Source: an uncultured Pseudomonadota bacterium (GTDB taxonomy: Bacteria > Myxococcota_A > UBA796 > SXON01). From it: 42,504 nucleotides of DNA. The DNA lies in assembly GCA_903900265.1 (NCBI GenBank), contig CAIUMM010000205.1:1-42504 (forward strand), read 5' to 3'. The first letter of the stretch is position 1; every line of letters starts with the position of its first letter. Shown here piece after piece: positions 1 through 8,304 of the stretch. A program made the translations under genes and the position numbers. Below the pieces are notes generated by a model. That model was given only the letters and a program-made list of their open reading frames with translations, did no database searches and was not told the origin of the DNA.

Positions 1-276
1 ACCAGCGAGGTTGGTGGCTTCAAACTCGCGCCAGGGCGCTGCGAGCCGCGTGGACAGCGCCGCGTTGGCGATCACCGCGTCCGCGCCGGTAAACGCCGCG
101 ACGAGGCTCTGCGGATCCCCCAAATCCCCGCGCACGACCTCGACGTCAGCGCCAAGCCCCGCCGCCCGCGCCGGCGTGCGCACCACCGCTCGCACGGTCG
201 CGCCGCGCTCCCCGAAGACGCGCACAAGGTGCCCCCCGAGGAACCCAGACGCACCCGTGATCGCGACGACAGCCAC
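1..276 (-). CDS. NAD(P)-binding SDR-family epimerase/dehydratase, N-terminal part (cut by window edge)
   Basis: Reading leftwards from a GTG at 276, the frame stays open for 92 codons to the window edge, so only the N-terminus is present. It opens with a hydrophobic strand followed by GASGFLGGHL, the glycine-rich GxxGxxG dinucleotide-binding loop of atypical SDRs (NAD-dependent epimerase/dehydratase or NmrA type). An acidic strand end (VVRGDLGDPQSL) and an ADAVIANAA segment follow, as in this fold after the second and fourth beta strands. Substrate and pathway cannot be told from the fragment. It is divergent from the reductase gene starting at 388, with about 110 bp between them that would hold both promoters. 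The GTG start is chosen because it lies immediately before the first Rossmann strand; there is no clear ribosome binding site. Confidence 0.8.
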   Translation of the reverse strand, partial: MAVVAITGASGFLGGHLVRVFGERGATVRAVVRTPARAAGLGADVEVVRGDLGDPQSLVAAFTGADAVIANAALSTRLAAPWREFEATNLAG

Positions 277-387
277 GCGCGTAGCTATCGCGCCCGCGCA
301 GGCACGCCGTCCCTTGACGCGCAGGTCCGGCGTGTCGACCTTCCCCGGGCAGCTGCTGCCCCCCACTCTCCTGACCGCGAGCGTTCC

Positions 388-1461
388 ATGTCCACCTCTC
401 TGTTCTCCACGTTCTCCCTTGGCTCGCTCTCGCTCCCCAACCGCATCGTCATGGCGCCGATGACCCGCAGCCGCGCGATCGGCGGCGTCGCGAACGACCT
501 GATGGTGGCCTACTACGCCGCGCGCGCCGACGCGGGCCTGCTGATCACCGAAGGCGTCAGCCCGAGCCCCAACGGCCTCGGCTACGCGCGCATCCCCGCG
601 ATGTACACCGAAGCGCAGGCGCAGAGCTGGCGCGCGGTCACCGACGCGGTCCACGCGCGCGGCGGGCGCATCTTCCTGCAGCTGATGGACACCGGACGCG
701 TCGGGCATCCCGCCAACTTGCCAGAGGGCGGGCGCATTCTGGCGCCCTCGGCGGTCGCCGCTCCGGGCGAGATGTGGACCGACGCCAGCGGCATGCAAGC
801 GCACCCGGTGCCCGAGGCGATGACCGAAGCCGACATCGCCGCGTCCATCACGTCCTACGCCCACGCCGCCAAGCTCGCGGTGCAAGCCGGCTTTGACGGC
901 GTAGAGCTCCACGGCGCGAACGGCTACCTCATCGACCAGTTCCTCAACACCGCCTCCAACCAGCGCACCGACCGCTGGGGCGGCTCGGTGGAGAACCGCG
1001 TGCGCTTCGCGGTCGAGGTCGCCAAGGCCGTCAGCGCCGCGATCGGCGCTCACCGCGTGGCGCTGCGCGTCTCGCCCTACGGCGTGTTCAACGGCAGCGT
1101 GCCGGACGCCGAGATGGACGCGTTGTACCTGGAGCTTGTGCGTCAGGTGAACCCCCTCGGCCTCGCCTACATCCACATCGTCGATCACTCCGCGATGGGC
1201 GCGCCGCCGGTCTCGCCGACGCTGAAGGCCGCGATCCGCGCCGACTTCAAAGGCACGTACATCCTGTCCGGCGGCTACGACCGCGCGACGGCGGACGCCG
1301 ATCTCGCCGCCGGCAAAGGCGATCTGGTCGCCTTCGGCCGCCCCTTCCTCTCAAACCCCAGCCTCGTACAGAAGCTCCAAACCGGCGCGGCGCTCACGCC
1401 TCCGGACTACACCACGTTCTACACGCCGGGCGAGAAGGGGTACACCGACTACCCGGTGTAG
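388..1461 (+). CDS. Old Yellow Enzyme family NADH:flavin oxidoreductase (alkene reductase)
   Basis: The 357-residue product is a normal-length FMN-dependent TIM-barrel ene-reductase of the N-ethylmaleimide reductase type. The N-terminus has the family pattern LPNRIVMAPMTRSRA. The substrate-binding pair appears as HGANGY (His175, Asn178) with Tyr180, followed by the canonical stretch around NQRTDRWGGSVENR. The end (GEKGYTDYP) is the typical C-terminus. The expected role is cytosolic reduction of activated C=C bonds or nitro compounds using NAD(P)H. The ATG at 388 is preferred over upstream in-frame starts because it begins the family homology and follows a GAGCG element. Its last 126 bp form the left copy of the direct repeat flanking the defence island, so the 3' end may have been supplied by the incoming element; the encoded protein looks intact. 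Confidence 0.93.
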   Translation: MSTSLFSTFSLGSLSLPNRIVMAPMTRSRAIGGVANDLMVAYYAARADAGLLITEGVSPSPNGLGYARIPAMYTEAQAQSWRAVTDAVHARGGRIFLQLMDTGRVGHPANLPEGGRILAPSAVAAPGEMWTDASGMQAHPVPEAMTEADIAASITSYAHAAKLAVQAGFDGVELHGANGYLIDQFLNTASNQRTDRWGGSVENRVRFAVEVAKAVSAAIGAHRVALRVSPYGVFNGSVPDAEMDALYLELVRQVNPLGLAYIHIVDHSAMGAPPVSPTLKAAIRADFKGTYILSGGYDRATADADLAAGKGDLVAFGRPFLSNPSLVQKLQTGAALTPPDYTTFYTPGEKGYTDYPV

Positions 1462-1486
1462 GTTCGGGACCTGCGGCGGCGCAGCG
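1335..1486 (+). repeat. Left direct repeat flanking the defence island (3' end of the reductase gene)
   Basis: This segment matches 11548-11690 in the same orientation. From 1381 to 1486 the two are identical over 106 bp. To the left they differ by three third-position changes (at 1344, 1368 and 1380, all synonymous in the reductase frame) and by nine bases (three codons, Leu-Ser-Asn) present here and absent from the right copy. Similarity stops at 1487. The repeat covers the last 42 codons of the reductase gene (stop included) plus 25 bp beyond its stop. It is read as the left attachment-like junction of an inserted element; site-specific versus homologous recombination cannot be separated from sequence alone. 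Confidence 0.95.
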
Positions 1487-1493
1487 GGGAGCG

Positions 1494-1889
1494 TCAGCGC
1501 GGACGGCGGGCGCTGGCGACCTCACGCACCAGCCGAGTCGCCAGCACGCGGTCATCCTCCCCGAGCGAGGCGTAGAACCCCAACAGTTCTGCGGCCTCGG
1601 GGGGAGCCGCGCCCGTAGGTAACGGCAGGTCCACGTCGATCAGGTCGCCCGGGCGCACCGCGAGCACCGACGCCATCCGGAGGAGCGTGCTCAGACGCGG
1701 GGATTGAGCGCCACATTCGTATTGGCTGATCGTGTGCGCCGTCACGTCGATCTCCACCGCCAGCTGCTCCTGGGTCCAACCGGCAGCGTCCCGCACTTGC
1801 TTGATGCGTGCGCCGATGGCACGAAGCTGGGGATGCGCGGGGCGACGGAGCATCGTACAAGAATCGTCGCTGCAGGCCCGCGTGACCAT
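1494..1889 (-). CDS. XRE-family helix-turn-helix transcriptional regulator
   Basis: The 131-residue product has a classic Cro/C1-type HTH at about residues 26-80. GWTQEQLAVEIDVTAHTISQYE gives the two helices, with recognition around VTAHTISQYE, followed by LSTLLRMASVLAV. The C-terminal part (about 81-131) is a short helical tail with no recognised domain. It is the last gene of the island in transcription order, 63 bp after the helicase stop. The sequence between contains ACTGTACGAA (1913-1922), which recurs upstream of the DUF499 gene at the far end of the island. A role as repressor of the island operon is likely but inferred. The ATG at 1889 has no good ribosome binding site; Met13 (1853) is an alternative start. 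Its stop lies 8 bp inside the island edge. Confidence 0.88.
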   Translation of the reverse strand: MVTRACSDDSCTMLRRPAHPQLRAIGARIKQVRDAAGWTQEQLAVEIDVTAHTISQYECGAQSPRLSTLLRMASVLAVRPGDLIDVDLPLPTGAAPPEAAELLGFYASLGEDDRVLATRLVREVASARRPR

Positions 1890-1952
1890 GCAGCAAAACC
1901 CATGATTTTCAAACTGTACGAAATACCCACCCGCAGAAATGGGCGCGGCCGG

Positions 1953-4646
1953 TCACCACGCCTTCGCGAGCGCAGCCTGGATCTGCTCCAGAGGCACGGC
2001 CTGCGCCGCGCGATCCCACTCGGAGGTGTCGACCCGCTCGTCGTGGATGAGCTTGAACGGATGGACCAGCGGCGTGGCGTACAGGCGCTGCTGGGCCTTC
2101 TCGATGCCCTCCAGCGCGGCGACGACCCAGACATCTTCAAGGTGATCGGGCAACGTGCCGAACAGACGGTTCACGTCTTCGAGGCGCGCGCTGAGCTTCT
2201 GGTGCACCTGATCTTCGACCGAGCCCTCATACCAGAGGTTGAGCACCTTGACGCGGTCAACCTCCTGCCCGATGCGCTTCACGCGCCCGACCCGCTGTTC
2301 GAGGCGCGCCGGGTTCCACGGCAGGTCGATGTTCACCACCGTGCCCAACCTCTGCAGGTTCAGGCCCTCGGACGCGGCGTCCGTCGCGACGAGCAGCCGG
2401 AGCTTCCGAGCCGCGACGCGCTTGACGAGATCATCGCGGGAGATCGGCGTGCGCTCCCCGCCCTCGAGCACGTAGGCTCCAGCGCCACCGCCATACACGC
2501 CCACGGGCTCGGCCGGGAACTGTTGGGCGAGCGCATCCGCCATCCACGCCGCGGTGTCGAAGTACATGGAGAACAGGATGCACCCTCGGTTCAGCCATGC
2601 GTGGGCGCTCCCGGCCGTGCGCCCCTCCAGCACATCGATCACCGCCATCAGCTTGGGGTCAGCGCCGCCGCACTCCTCGAGGTGCTGCAGCACCGCGTCC
2701 AGCGCCTCCCGCTCCTTGGGCGTCAGCGTGCGCGCATCCGCGCGGATCTCGGTCGCCTCGCCCTCCGAATCCACGGTTCCCTCCAGAAACTTCAAGGCGG
2801 TGCGACGCCCGGCGTACAACGACGAGCTGATGCGGCGGAGCACGAGGGTTTTCAGGATTCCGGCGCTCTTGTTCCGGCGCGCGAGCTCGACGCAGAACAC
2901 CCGCGCCGCCTCGTACGCCGCGGCCAGCGGCTCGCTCATCGGAATGCTCGCGTCGGAGGCATCGACCTCGATGCGCTTCAGCAGGTTGCCGTAGCCCTGC
3001 ATCACCGGGTTTGCGGCGAGCCCATCGCGGGTGCGCTTGATCACGTGGCGCACAAACGGGTTGTGATGCCGCACCAGCTCCGGCGCGTACTGCACGAGAT
3101 CATCCTTCAAGCCGGGATCGAAGTCAGCGGCCAGCGCGGCCTTCTCCCATTTGGTGTCGGGCTTGGGGTCGGGCAGCGACTCCCAGATCTGGGACAGCGT
3201 GTGGGTGTGCTCCCGCGCCGCCTCCCAGCGGGGCGGCAACGGGTCACACAACCATTGAAAGGCGGTGACGGGCGTGTCCACAGCGATGGCTCCCCCTGCG
3301 ACGACGTTGAGCGCCGCATCGGACTTCTGCCACCGCGAGTCGACCGAGCCCAGAACGCGCCCGTGGCCGCCGGCCTTCCGCGCTGCGCTCAGGTCCAGCA
3401 GCTTCAACAGGTCCCAGAGCTCCTGCCGATGCAGCTGCACGGGCGTGGCGGTACCGAGCAGCAGCGAGCGCGCGCGCGGCGCCAGCTTCTCCATGAACGT
3501 CCGCAGGTTGTTGGCGGTGCCGTCGCTGTCGTCGACCTGGTTGGTGCGCGCCCGGTGCGCCTCGTCGAGCACCACGCAAGCCCAGTCCCGGTCGAGGAGC
3601 TTCTGGACGTCCGGCGTCTGCGCGAACACCCGACTCGTGGGAACCAGCGCGATCTGTCGCGGGCAGGATCCGATCGGCAGCGTCCAAACCCGCTCGTCCT
3701 CGGTGGTCCACTCCATGCCGTCCCACGCGGCCGAAGGCACGCCGAGCAGCTGCCAGAGGTCCCGCTGGAACCCCGGCACGACGTTCTTGGGCGCGAGGAT
3801 CAGCGAGGGGCGCTTCTCCCGCAGCGCGAGCAGCGCCGCCGCCATTCCAAGCTGCACGGTCTTGCCCAGACCGACCTCGTCCGCCAACAGGAACTGTGCT
3901 CCTCCAAAGGTCGCAGCGTCGCGGATCACCTGGCCGACAAAGTCCTTCTGGTGGGGCATCAGCCCGGTGCCGATGCGCTCGATGGGCGACTCAGCGAACG
4001 CGGCCGCGGGCGCCTCATCCGGGTTCCACTTCGAGATCGGCACCTTCACGGTGTCGAGCGCCTTCTCGACCAGCTCCGACAGCGCCTCATTCAGCTTCTT
4101 GATCTGCGTGTTCTGCAGCAGCGCGTCGAACTCCGCCTGCACCCACGCCGCCGCCGCCGGATCGTCGTCCTCCCACAACATCTCGTAGTTGGAGGTGTAG
4201 CCTTCGCGCGTCTCGTTGCCGCTGCCCAAAAACGCACGCGCCCGACCGTCCGCGTAGCGCACCACGCCTGCCTTTCCGTGCACGAGCCCGAAGACCGTGC
4301 GCGGAAGCACGTACACCTCGAAGCGCCCGCTGGCGAGCAGCTCGGCGAGGCGCGTGTACCGGGTGCGCGCCTCCGGCTCGGTCAGATCATGGGGCTCGGC
4401 GTTCCACCCGCGCCGCGCCGCCGCGGCCACCGACTTGGCGGTGGCGATGTCACCGGGATCCAGATCGGCGTTGCACACCACGCGCACCTTCCCCCGAACG
4501 CGCTCGTAGGGCTCCTGCGCAAAAGCAAGCACGGAGCTTCGGAAGTACCCGGCGATGCGGTCGTAGCTCACCGCGCCGTCAAGCACGCCCGCCAGCCACT
4601 CCGGATGAAGCCCGCCGTTCGGGCGCGTGGTCCAGCGGCCGGTCAT
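1953..4646 (-). CDS. PLD-like nuclease domain fused to SNF2-family helicase, anti-phage cluster
   Basis: This 897-residue protein has two parts. Residues about 10-190 form a phospholipase-D-like domain with one HxK half-motif (His123-Gly-Lys125) and a downstream GSGNET asparagine (Asn144), as in PLD-type nucleases. Residues about 225-540 and 640-830 form a Swi2/Snf2 ATPase: Walker A DEVGLGKT (256-263), Walker B DEAH (361-364), GTATP, and a C-terminal helicase block with ATDAASEGLN and the arginine-finger motif QRVGRVKRIGQ. It would translocate on DNA in the cytoplasm. Stand-alone PLD and SNF2 modules occur in DISARM-type defence; here they are fused. Its ATG overlaps the methyltransferase stop by 4 bp (ATGA), so the two are translationally coupled. 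A single HxK motif implies dimerisation if the nuclease is active, which is inference. Confidence 0.92.
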   Translation of the reverse strand: MTGRWTTRPNGGLHPEWLAGVLDGAVSYDRIAGYFRSSVLAFAQEPYERVRGKVRVVCNADLDPGDIATAKSVAAAARRGWNAEPHDLTEPEARTRYTRLAELLASGRFEVYVLPRTVFGLVHGKAGVVRYADGRARAFLGSGNETREGYTSNYEMLWEDDDPAAAAWVQAEFDALLQNTQIKKLNEALSELVEKALDTVKVPISKWNPDEAPAAAFAESPIERIGTGLMPHQKDFVGQVIRDAATFGGAQFLLADEVGLGKTVQLGMAAALLALREKRPSLILAPKNVVPGFQRDLWQLLGVPSAAWDGMEWTTEDERVWTLPIGSCPRQIALVPTSRVFAQTPDVQKLLDRDWACVVLDEAHRARTNQVDDSDGTANNLRTFMEKLAPRARSLLLGTATPVQLHRQELWDLLKLLDLSAARKAGGHGRVLGSVDSRWQKSDAALNVVAGGAIAVDTPVTAFQWLCDPLPPRWEAAREHTHTLSQIWESLPDPKPDTKWEKAALAADFDPGLKDDLVQYAPELVRHHNPFVRHVIKRTRDGLAANPVMQGYGNLLKRIEVDASDASIPMSEPLAAAYEAARVFCVELARRNKSAGILKTLVLRRISSSLYAGRRTALKFLEGTVDSEGEATEIRADARTLTPKEREALDAVLQHLEECGGADPKLMAVIDVLEGRTAGSAHAWLNRGCILFSMYFDTAAWMADALAQQFPAEPVGVYGGGAGAYVLEGGERTPISRDDLVKRVAARKLRLLVATDAASEGLNLQRLGTVVNIDLPWNPARLEQRVGRVKRIGQEVDRVKVLNLWYEGSVEDQVHQKLSARLEDVNRLFGTLPDHLEDVWVVAALEGIEKAQQRLYATPLVHPFKLIHDERVDTSEWDRAAQAVPLEQIQAALAKAW

Positions 4647-7600
4647 GGCGTGTGGTTCCGGACCGCGCCGGCCAGGCTCGCCGCGACGTCAGCTTCGGTA
4701 CCCCGCGCCGGCGAGCGCACCTGCCCGATGAACTGCAGCACCGCCACGAGGTCCTGACGCCGCTCCCAGTACTCGGGGGTGAACTGTTCGAAGTAGCGCA
4801 GCGCCTTCTGGAGGTCATCCGCCTCGCACGCCAGCGCGATGCCATAGAGCGCGTGGCGCACGATGCCCTGCGCGAACGCCGGCATCGACGGCGCGGCCGA
4901 GCCAGCGTTGGACGTGGTGACGAGCTCATCGGCGCGCAGCTCAGCGGCGGTGCGCAAGCGCGCGTCGTTGGCCTGCGACGTGGCGAGCAGCGCGCGCCAG
5001 CCGATGACGCCGAACAGCTTGGCCAGCTCCTGCAGGCTCCCGAGCTTGCGCGCGCCGTCGGCTTCGGCGTCCAGCGCCTTCAGCACGAAGCGCTCCTCAG
5101 CGGTGAGCGCGGCCCAGACCTCCTGCGCGTCGCGATCCCCGGGCTCGGCGCCGCGTGGCCCCCGCTCGAGGCGCGCGGGGATCAGCCGCTCAGTCGCAAT
5201 ACGCGCCGCGCGCTCCAACAGCTCGACCACCAGCGACTGGCGACTCGGTTCGGGCTCAGCGGCCGACTTGGTCTTGCGCCCGCGCGCGACGGGCTCGGGG
5301 TCTGGCTGCAGCACGTCAGTGCGCACGTCGACGTCATCGAGCACCCCGAAGGCGGTCAGCACCTCGCAGGCGGCGGCGTAGCCAGCCTGAATCAGATCGA
5401 GGTCGGCGAAGGTGGGCGAGGCCGGATCATCCAGCGCCTGCAGCGAAGCGAGCTTGGCTTCCACCGCGCGGCGGACTTCCCCGTGCAGCCGGCGCGACCA
5501 TCCCGCGGCGTTGCCCTGCCGCTTGCGCAGCACGAGCAGGCTCGTGCCCTGCACGAGGTTAGCGTCCCGGACGCCGGCGTTGGTCTCGGTCAGGATGTAC
5601 CAAGCCGCCTTGACCTGCAGCCCGGCGGCCCACAGGGCGCGCACCAGCGAGGCCCACACCTCGGGCTTGCTGTGGGTGAACATCACCACCTGCAGACCAT
5701 TGTCCGGCATCTGGCGCGCAAAGTTGGAGAAGGCTCCGACCATCGCCACGCGGAAGTCGTGCCCGCTGCCCTTCATCGCCAGCGCGCGCCGGCTGTCCCA
5801 CACCCAATCCTTCAGCGCCTCGGGCGGGCGCTTGCGCAGCCACGCGATGAAGAACTCGGTGATCTCGTGGTAGTTGACCGCATCGCCGTAGGGGGGATCG
5901 GTGATGAGGAGGTCGCACTCCGCCGCCGAGTCACTCGCGGCGCTCGAACGTACTTGTTTCCGCACCTCAATGGGTAGCGCCCCAACGCTTGGCGACTCAG
6001 CAAAATGAGCAAGAGCAATCACCGAACCACGAATACCGTAGTTGAAAAACGTGTTGTATGCTTGGTTGTAGAACAGATGCTCGCACTTGTCGTTTCCCGC
6101 GCCGGAGTTCCATCCACAAGCACGATTGTTCCAGTCCGCCTCCTTCGCGAGTAGCACAGCAAGGCAATCCTCAACTAGCGAAGGTTGACGTCCACTTTGG
6201 AATGCCAACGCCAGTGTTACCAACTGACGCGCCTGAAACAAATGATGCCAATGCGTCCACCCGCGCGTACGGATCGGCTCGTCCGTCTTCTCCCCCGGCT
6301 CGATCTCCATGTCCGGCACCCAGCCCTCGGCCTGCCACCGCGCCAGGTGGGCCCGGACATGCTCGCTCACCCGCCGCTCGCGCTCCCGGTCCGCCGCGGT
6401 CACCGCCGCAAACCGCAGCGCCGCCCGCCCGCCGTGCTCGCTCTCGCGGATCCACTGGATGGCGTACAGCCGCTCCTGAAACACGTCCCCGGCGCGGGGC
6501 TCAAAGTCCGACAGCTCCCAGCGGCGCAGCGCGTTCGTGCCGTCGGCGCGGTCGCCCCGGAGCGTCGGGATGGTGTGCACCACCGCGCGGTGCGCCGGGT
6601 GCGGGTGGTGCACCCGACCGTCGCGCACCGTGCCGCGCCGCGCCGACTCCAGCTGGGCATCGCTGGCGTCGTGCACCAGATCGATGCGGAAGCTGCGGGT
6701 GGACTCTTCCGGCACCAGCACCGCCACCACGCGGTGCGTCTCGCTGATCACCCAGCTGGGCGCCAGCGGGATCGTCCAGCCGGTCTGCGGGCAGGTGATC
6801 TCGAGGCAGTACAGGTAGACCTTGCCGCGCCAGCCGTCTTCGCCCTGCTCGATGCCGAGCGCGTCGATCTCTTCACGCACCGCGGCTGCCACGCGCGCCT
6901 GCGCGGCGCGGATCTGGGCGTGTTGCTCCGGCGGGCCGCCGACGATGTTCAACGCGCCCCACGTCAACATCCCCGCGATCGGGTTGAGGTCCGACGCGTA
7001 CACGTCGCAGCCGACGCGCGCCGCCTCGAAGGGGATGCTGCCGCCGCCACAGAAGGGATCGGCCACGCGCGGGCGGTGGCCGAAGCGCCGCTGGCCCAGC
7101 TGCTCGACCAGCTCAGGGATGCTCTGGGCGTCGGTGCCCAGATGCGCGTTCACCTCGGGCCAGATGTCGGGCCACTCGGCCTCCGCCACCTCTTCGGGGC
7201 GCGCGCAGATCGTAAGCTTGAACTCGTAGGACAGGCGCTGCCACGCCTGCTCCTGAGCCTCGACGCGGACCGCGGGCGCCACGTCGCGCCGCCAGGAAGC
7301 CGCGTCCGGGGCGGCACCAAAGATCACCGAGGCGCGCGCCGCTTCGCCCAGCGCCTCGCGCACCAGCGCCGCCGACACCGGCTTGTTCTTGCGGACGCGC
7401 AGGCTGGCTTCATCCATGCGCATCAGCTTCAGGAAGATGGCGCGGTCCCGACGGGCGTCATCGCCCGCGGGAAACAACCCGGCCAACACGCAGGCGCGCA
7501 CGAGGATCAGCGGCTTGCGGCCCTTCCAGTAGCTGCCCAGACAGGTGAGCGTCTGCCCTGGCCCCGCCTTGCGCTCCTTGTACGCCTCCGCCGAGAGCAG

Positions 7601-7657
7601 GTTGACCGGCATCTGCGTCTCGAGCAGCGTGGGGCGAAGGTCGAGGGATTCAGACAT
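4643..7657 (-). CDS. DUF1156-family DNA adenine methyltransferase, anti-phage cluster
   Basis: The 1004-residue protein begins with the DUF1156 signature region (residues about 10-80, including YKERK and GSYWKGRKPL). It then shows a split SAM-dependent amino-methyltransferase: the AdoMet-binding loop DPFCGGGS (200-207) with ASDLNP, and the catalytic DPPYGD (587-592) far downstream. The D-P-P-Y form of motif IV indicates N6-adenine (or N4-cytosine) methylation. Expected role: marking host DNA so the ATPase/helicase partners act only on unmodified invading DNA, as in other methylation-linked defence systems. It overlaps the DUF3780 gene by one base (TGATG) and the helicase gene by four. Bases 6001-6240 (residues about 473-553, between the two motifs) have only about 51% G+C against about 70% beside them, suggesting a recombinant patch. 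Confidence 0.93.
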   Translation of the reverse strand: MSESLDLRPTLLETQMPVNLLSAEAYKERKAGPGQTLTCLGSYWKGRKPLILVRACVLAGLFPAGDDARRDRAIFLKLMRMDEASLRVRKNKPVSAALVREALGEAARASVIFGAAPDAASWRRDVAPAVRVEAQEQAWQRLSYEFKLTICARPEEVAEAEWPDIWPEVNAHLGTDAQSIPELVEQLGQRRFGHRPRVADPFCGGGSIPFEAARVGCDVYASDLNPIAGMLTWGALNIVGGPPEQHAQIRAAQARVAAAVREEIDALGIEQGEDGWRGKVYLYCLEITCPQTGWTIPLAPSWVISETHRVVAVLVPEESTRSFRIDLVHDASDAQLESARRGTVRDGRVHHPHPAHRAVVHTIPTLRGDRADGTNALRRWELSDFEPRAGDVFQERLYAIQWIRESEHGGRAALRFAAVTAADRERERRVSEHVRAHLARWQAEGWVPDMEIEPGEKTDEPIRTRGWTHWHHLFQARQLVTLALAFQSGRQPSLVEDCLAVLLAKEADWNNRACGWNSGAGNDKCEHLFYNQAYNTFFNYGIRGSVIALAHFAESPSVGALPIEVRKQVRSSAASDSAAECDLLITDPPYGDAVNYHEITEFFIAWLRKRPPEALKDWVWDSRRALAMKGSGHDFRVAMVGAFSNFARQMPDNGLQVVMFTHSKPEVWASLVRALWAAGLQVKAAWYILTETNAGVRDANLVQGTSLLVLRKRQGNAAGWSRRLHGEVRRAVEAKLASLQALDDPASPTFADLDLIQAGYAAACEVLTAFGVLDDVDVRTDVLQPDPEPVARGRKTKSAAEPEPSRQSLVVELLERAARIATERLIPARLERGPRGAEPGDRDAQEVWAALTAEERFVLKALDAEADGARKLGSLQELAKLFGVIGWRALLATSQANDARLRTAAELRADELVTTSNAGSAAPSMPAFAQGIVRHALYGIALACEADDLQKALRYFEQFTPEYWERRQDLVAVLQFIGQVRSPARGTEADVAASLAGAVRNHTP

Positions 7658-8304
7658 CAGGGGGTCTCCTCATGGACGGGGCCGGGGCGTTCAAACAGCA
7701 CGCCCAGCCCGCTGCTGGGCAGGTTGGAGGTGCGCGTAGGCGTGCGCACGATGGAAGAAGGGGTGTCACAGAGCGCGTGGCGGAGCGCGCGGCGCCAGCC
7801 GCGGTCATCGGTCGCGCGGGATCCGTGGGCGGCGGTCATCGCGTGCAGCCACCAGCGCTCCTCGGGCACGAGCGCCTGCCAATTGGCCACGGCGATCGGC
7901 GCCTTGCCGACCTCCTCGCGCTCGACCGCCCACGCCAGCACCAGCAGCTCCTTCCCGAGCAGGCGCGCCACCGGGATCATACCCAGCGGCGACCACCGCC
8001 CCGGCGGCATGCCGAAAGCGCGCAAGCGGCGGTTGAACTCGTCGGCCAGCGCCGGCGCGATCGCCTCCCAGCGCTCGCGTTCCAGCGCCACGCGCAGGTC
8101 CTCTTCTGGAGGATGATCCCCGGGATCAAGCGTGCGTCGGCACTCGTACACGCACACGCGCTCCCGGCCGCGGCTGACGCGGACCCGGTAGTGGGGCACC
8201 TCGCGCGCCGGGTCGTAGCCGAAGCCCGTCGCTACGGGCGCGCTCGGAGCTTCGGCCGCGGCCTCCGACACTTCGGGGGCGGGCGCTGCGCCGCGCCGGC
8301 TCAC
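7657..8304 (-). CDS. DUF3780 domain protein, anti-phage cluster
   Basis: The 215-residue product matches the DUF3780 pattern. A variable N-terminal 25 residues precede FGYDP, then a beta-rich half, then the conserved core ARLLGKELLVLAWAVE, IAVANWQALVPEERWWL and RGWRRALRHAL. No catalytic motif is recognised; members occur almost only beside DUF499 and DUF1156 genes, so it is probably a structural or specificity partner in the same complex. It starts at a GTG embedded in GTGA, sharing 4 bp with the DUF499 stop, and its TGA shares one base with the methyltransferase ATG. These overlaps fix both ends and imply fixed co-translation of the set. Function beyond cluster membership is unknown. Confidence 0.88.
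   Translation of the reverse strand: MSRRGAAPAPEVSEAAAEAPSAPVATGFGYDPAREVPHYRVRVSRGRERVCVYECRRTLDPGDHPPEEDLRVALERERWEAIAPALADEFNRRLRAFGMPPGRWSPLGMIPVARLLGKELLVLAWAVEREEVGKAPIAVANWQALVPEERWWLHAMTAAHGSRATDDRGWRRALRHALCDTPSSIVRTPTRTSNLPSSGLGVLFERPGPVHEETP

Noticed and set aside
1704..4757. A 1017-codon open frame on the plus strand
   Set aside because: It lies opposite the XRE and helicase genes, is Arg/His/Leu-rich with no domain pattern, and is a G+C-driven antisense shadow of genes with clear motifs.
6185..8116. Long plus-strand frame opposite the methyltransferase gene
   Set aside because: Low-complexity His/Arg/Ala translation without family motifs; the minus-strand gene carries DPFCGGG and DPPY.
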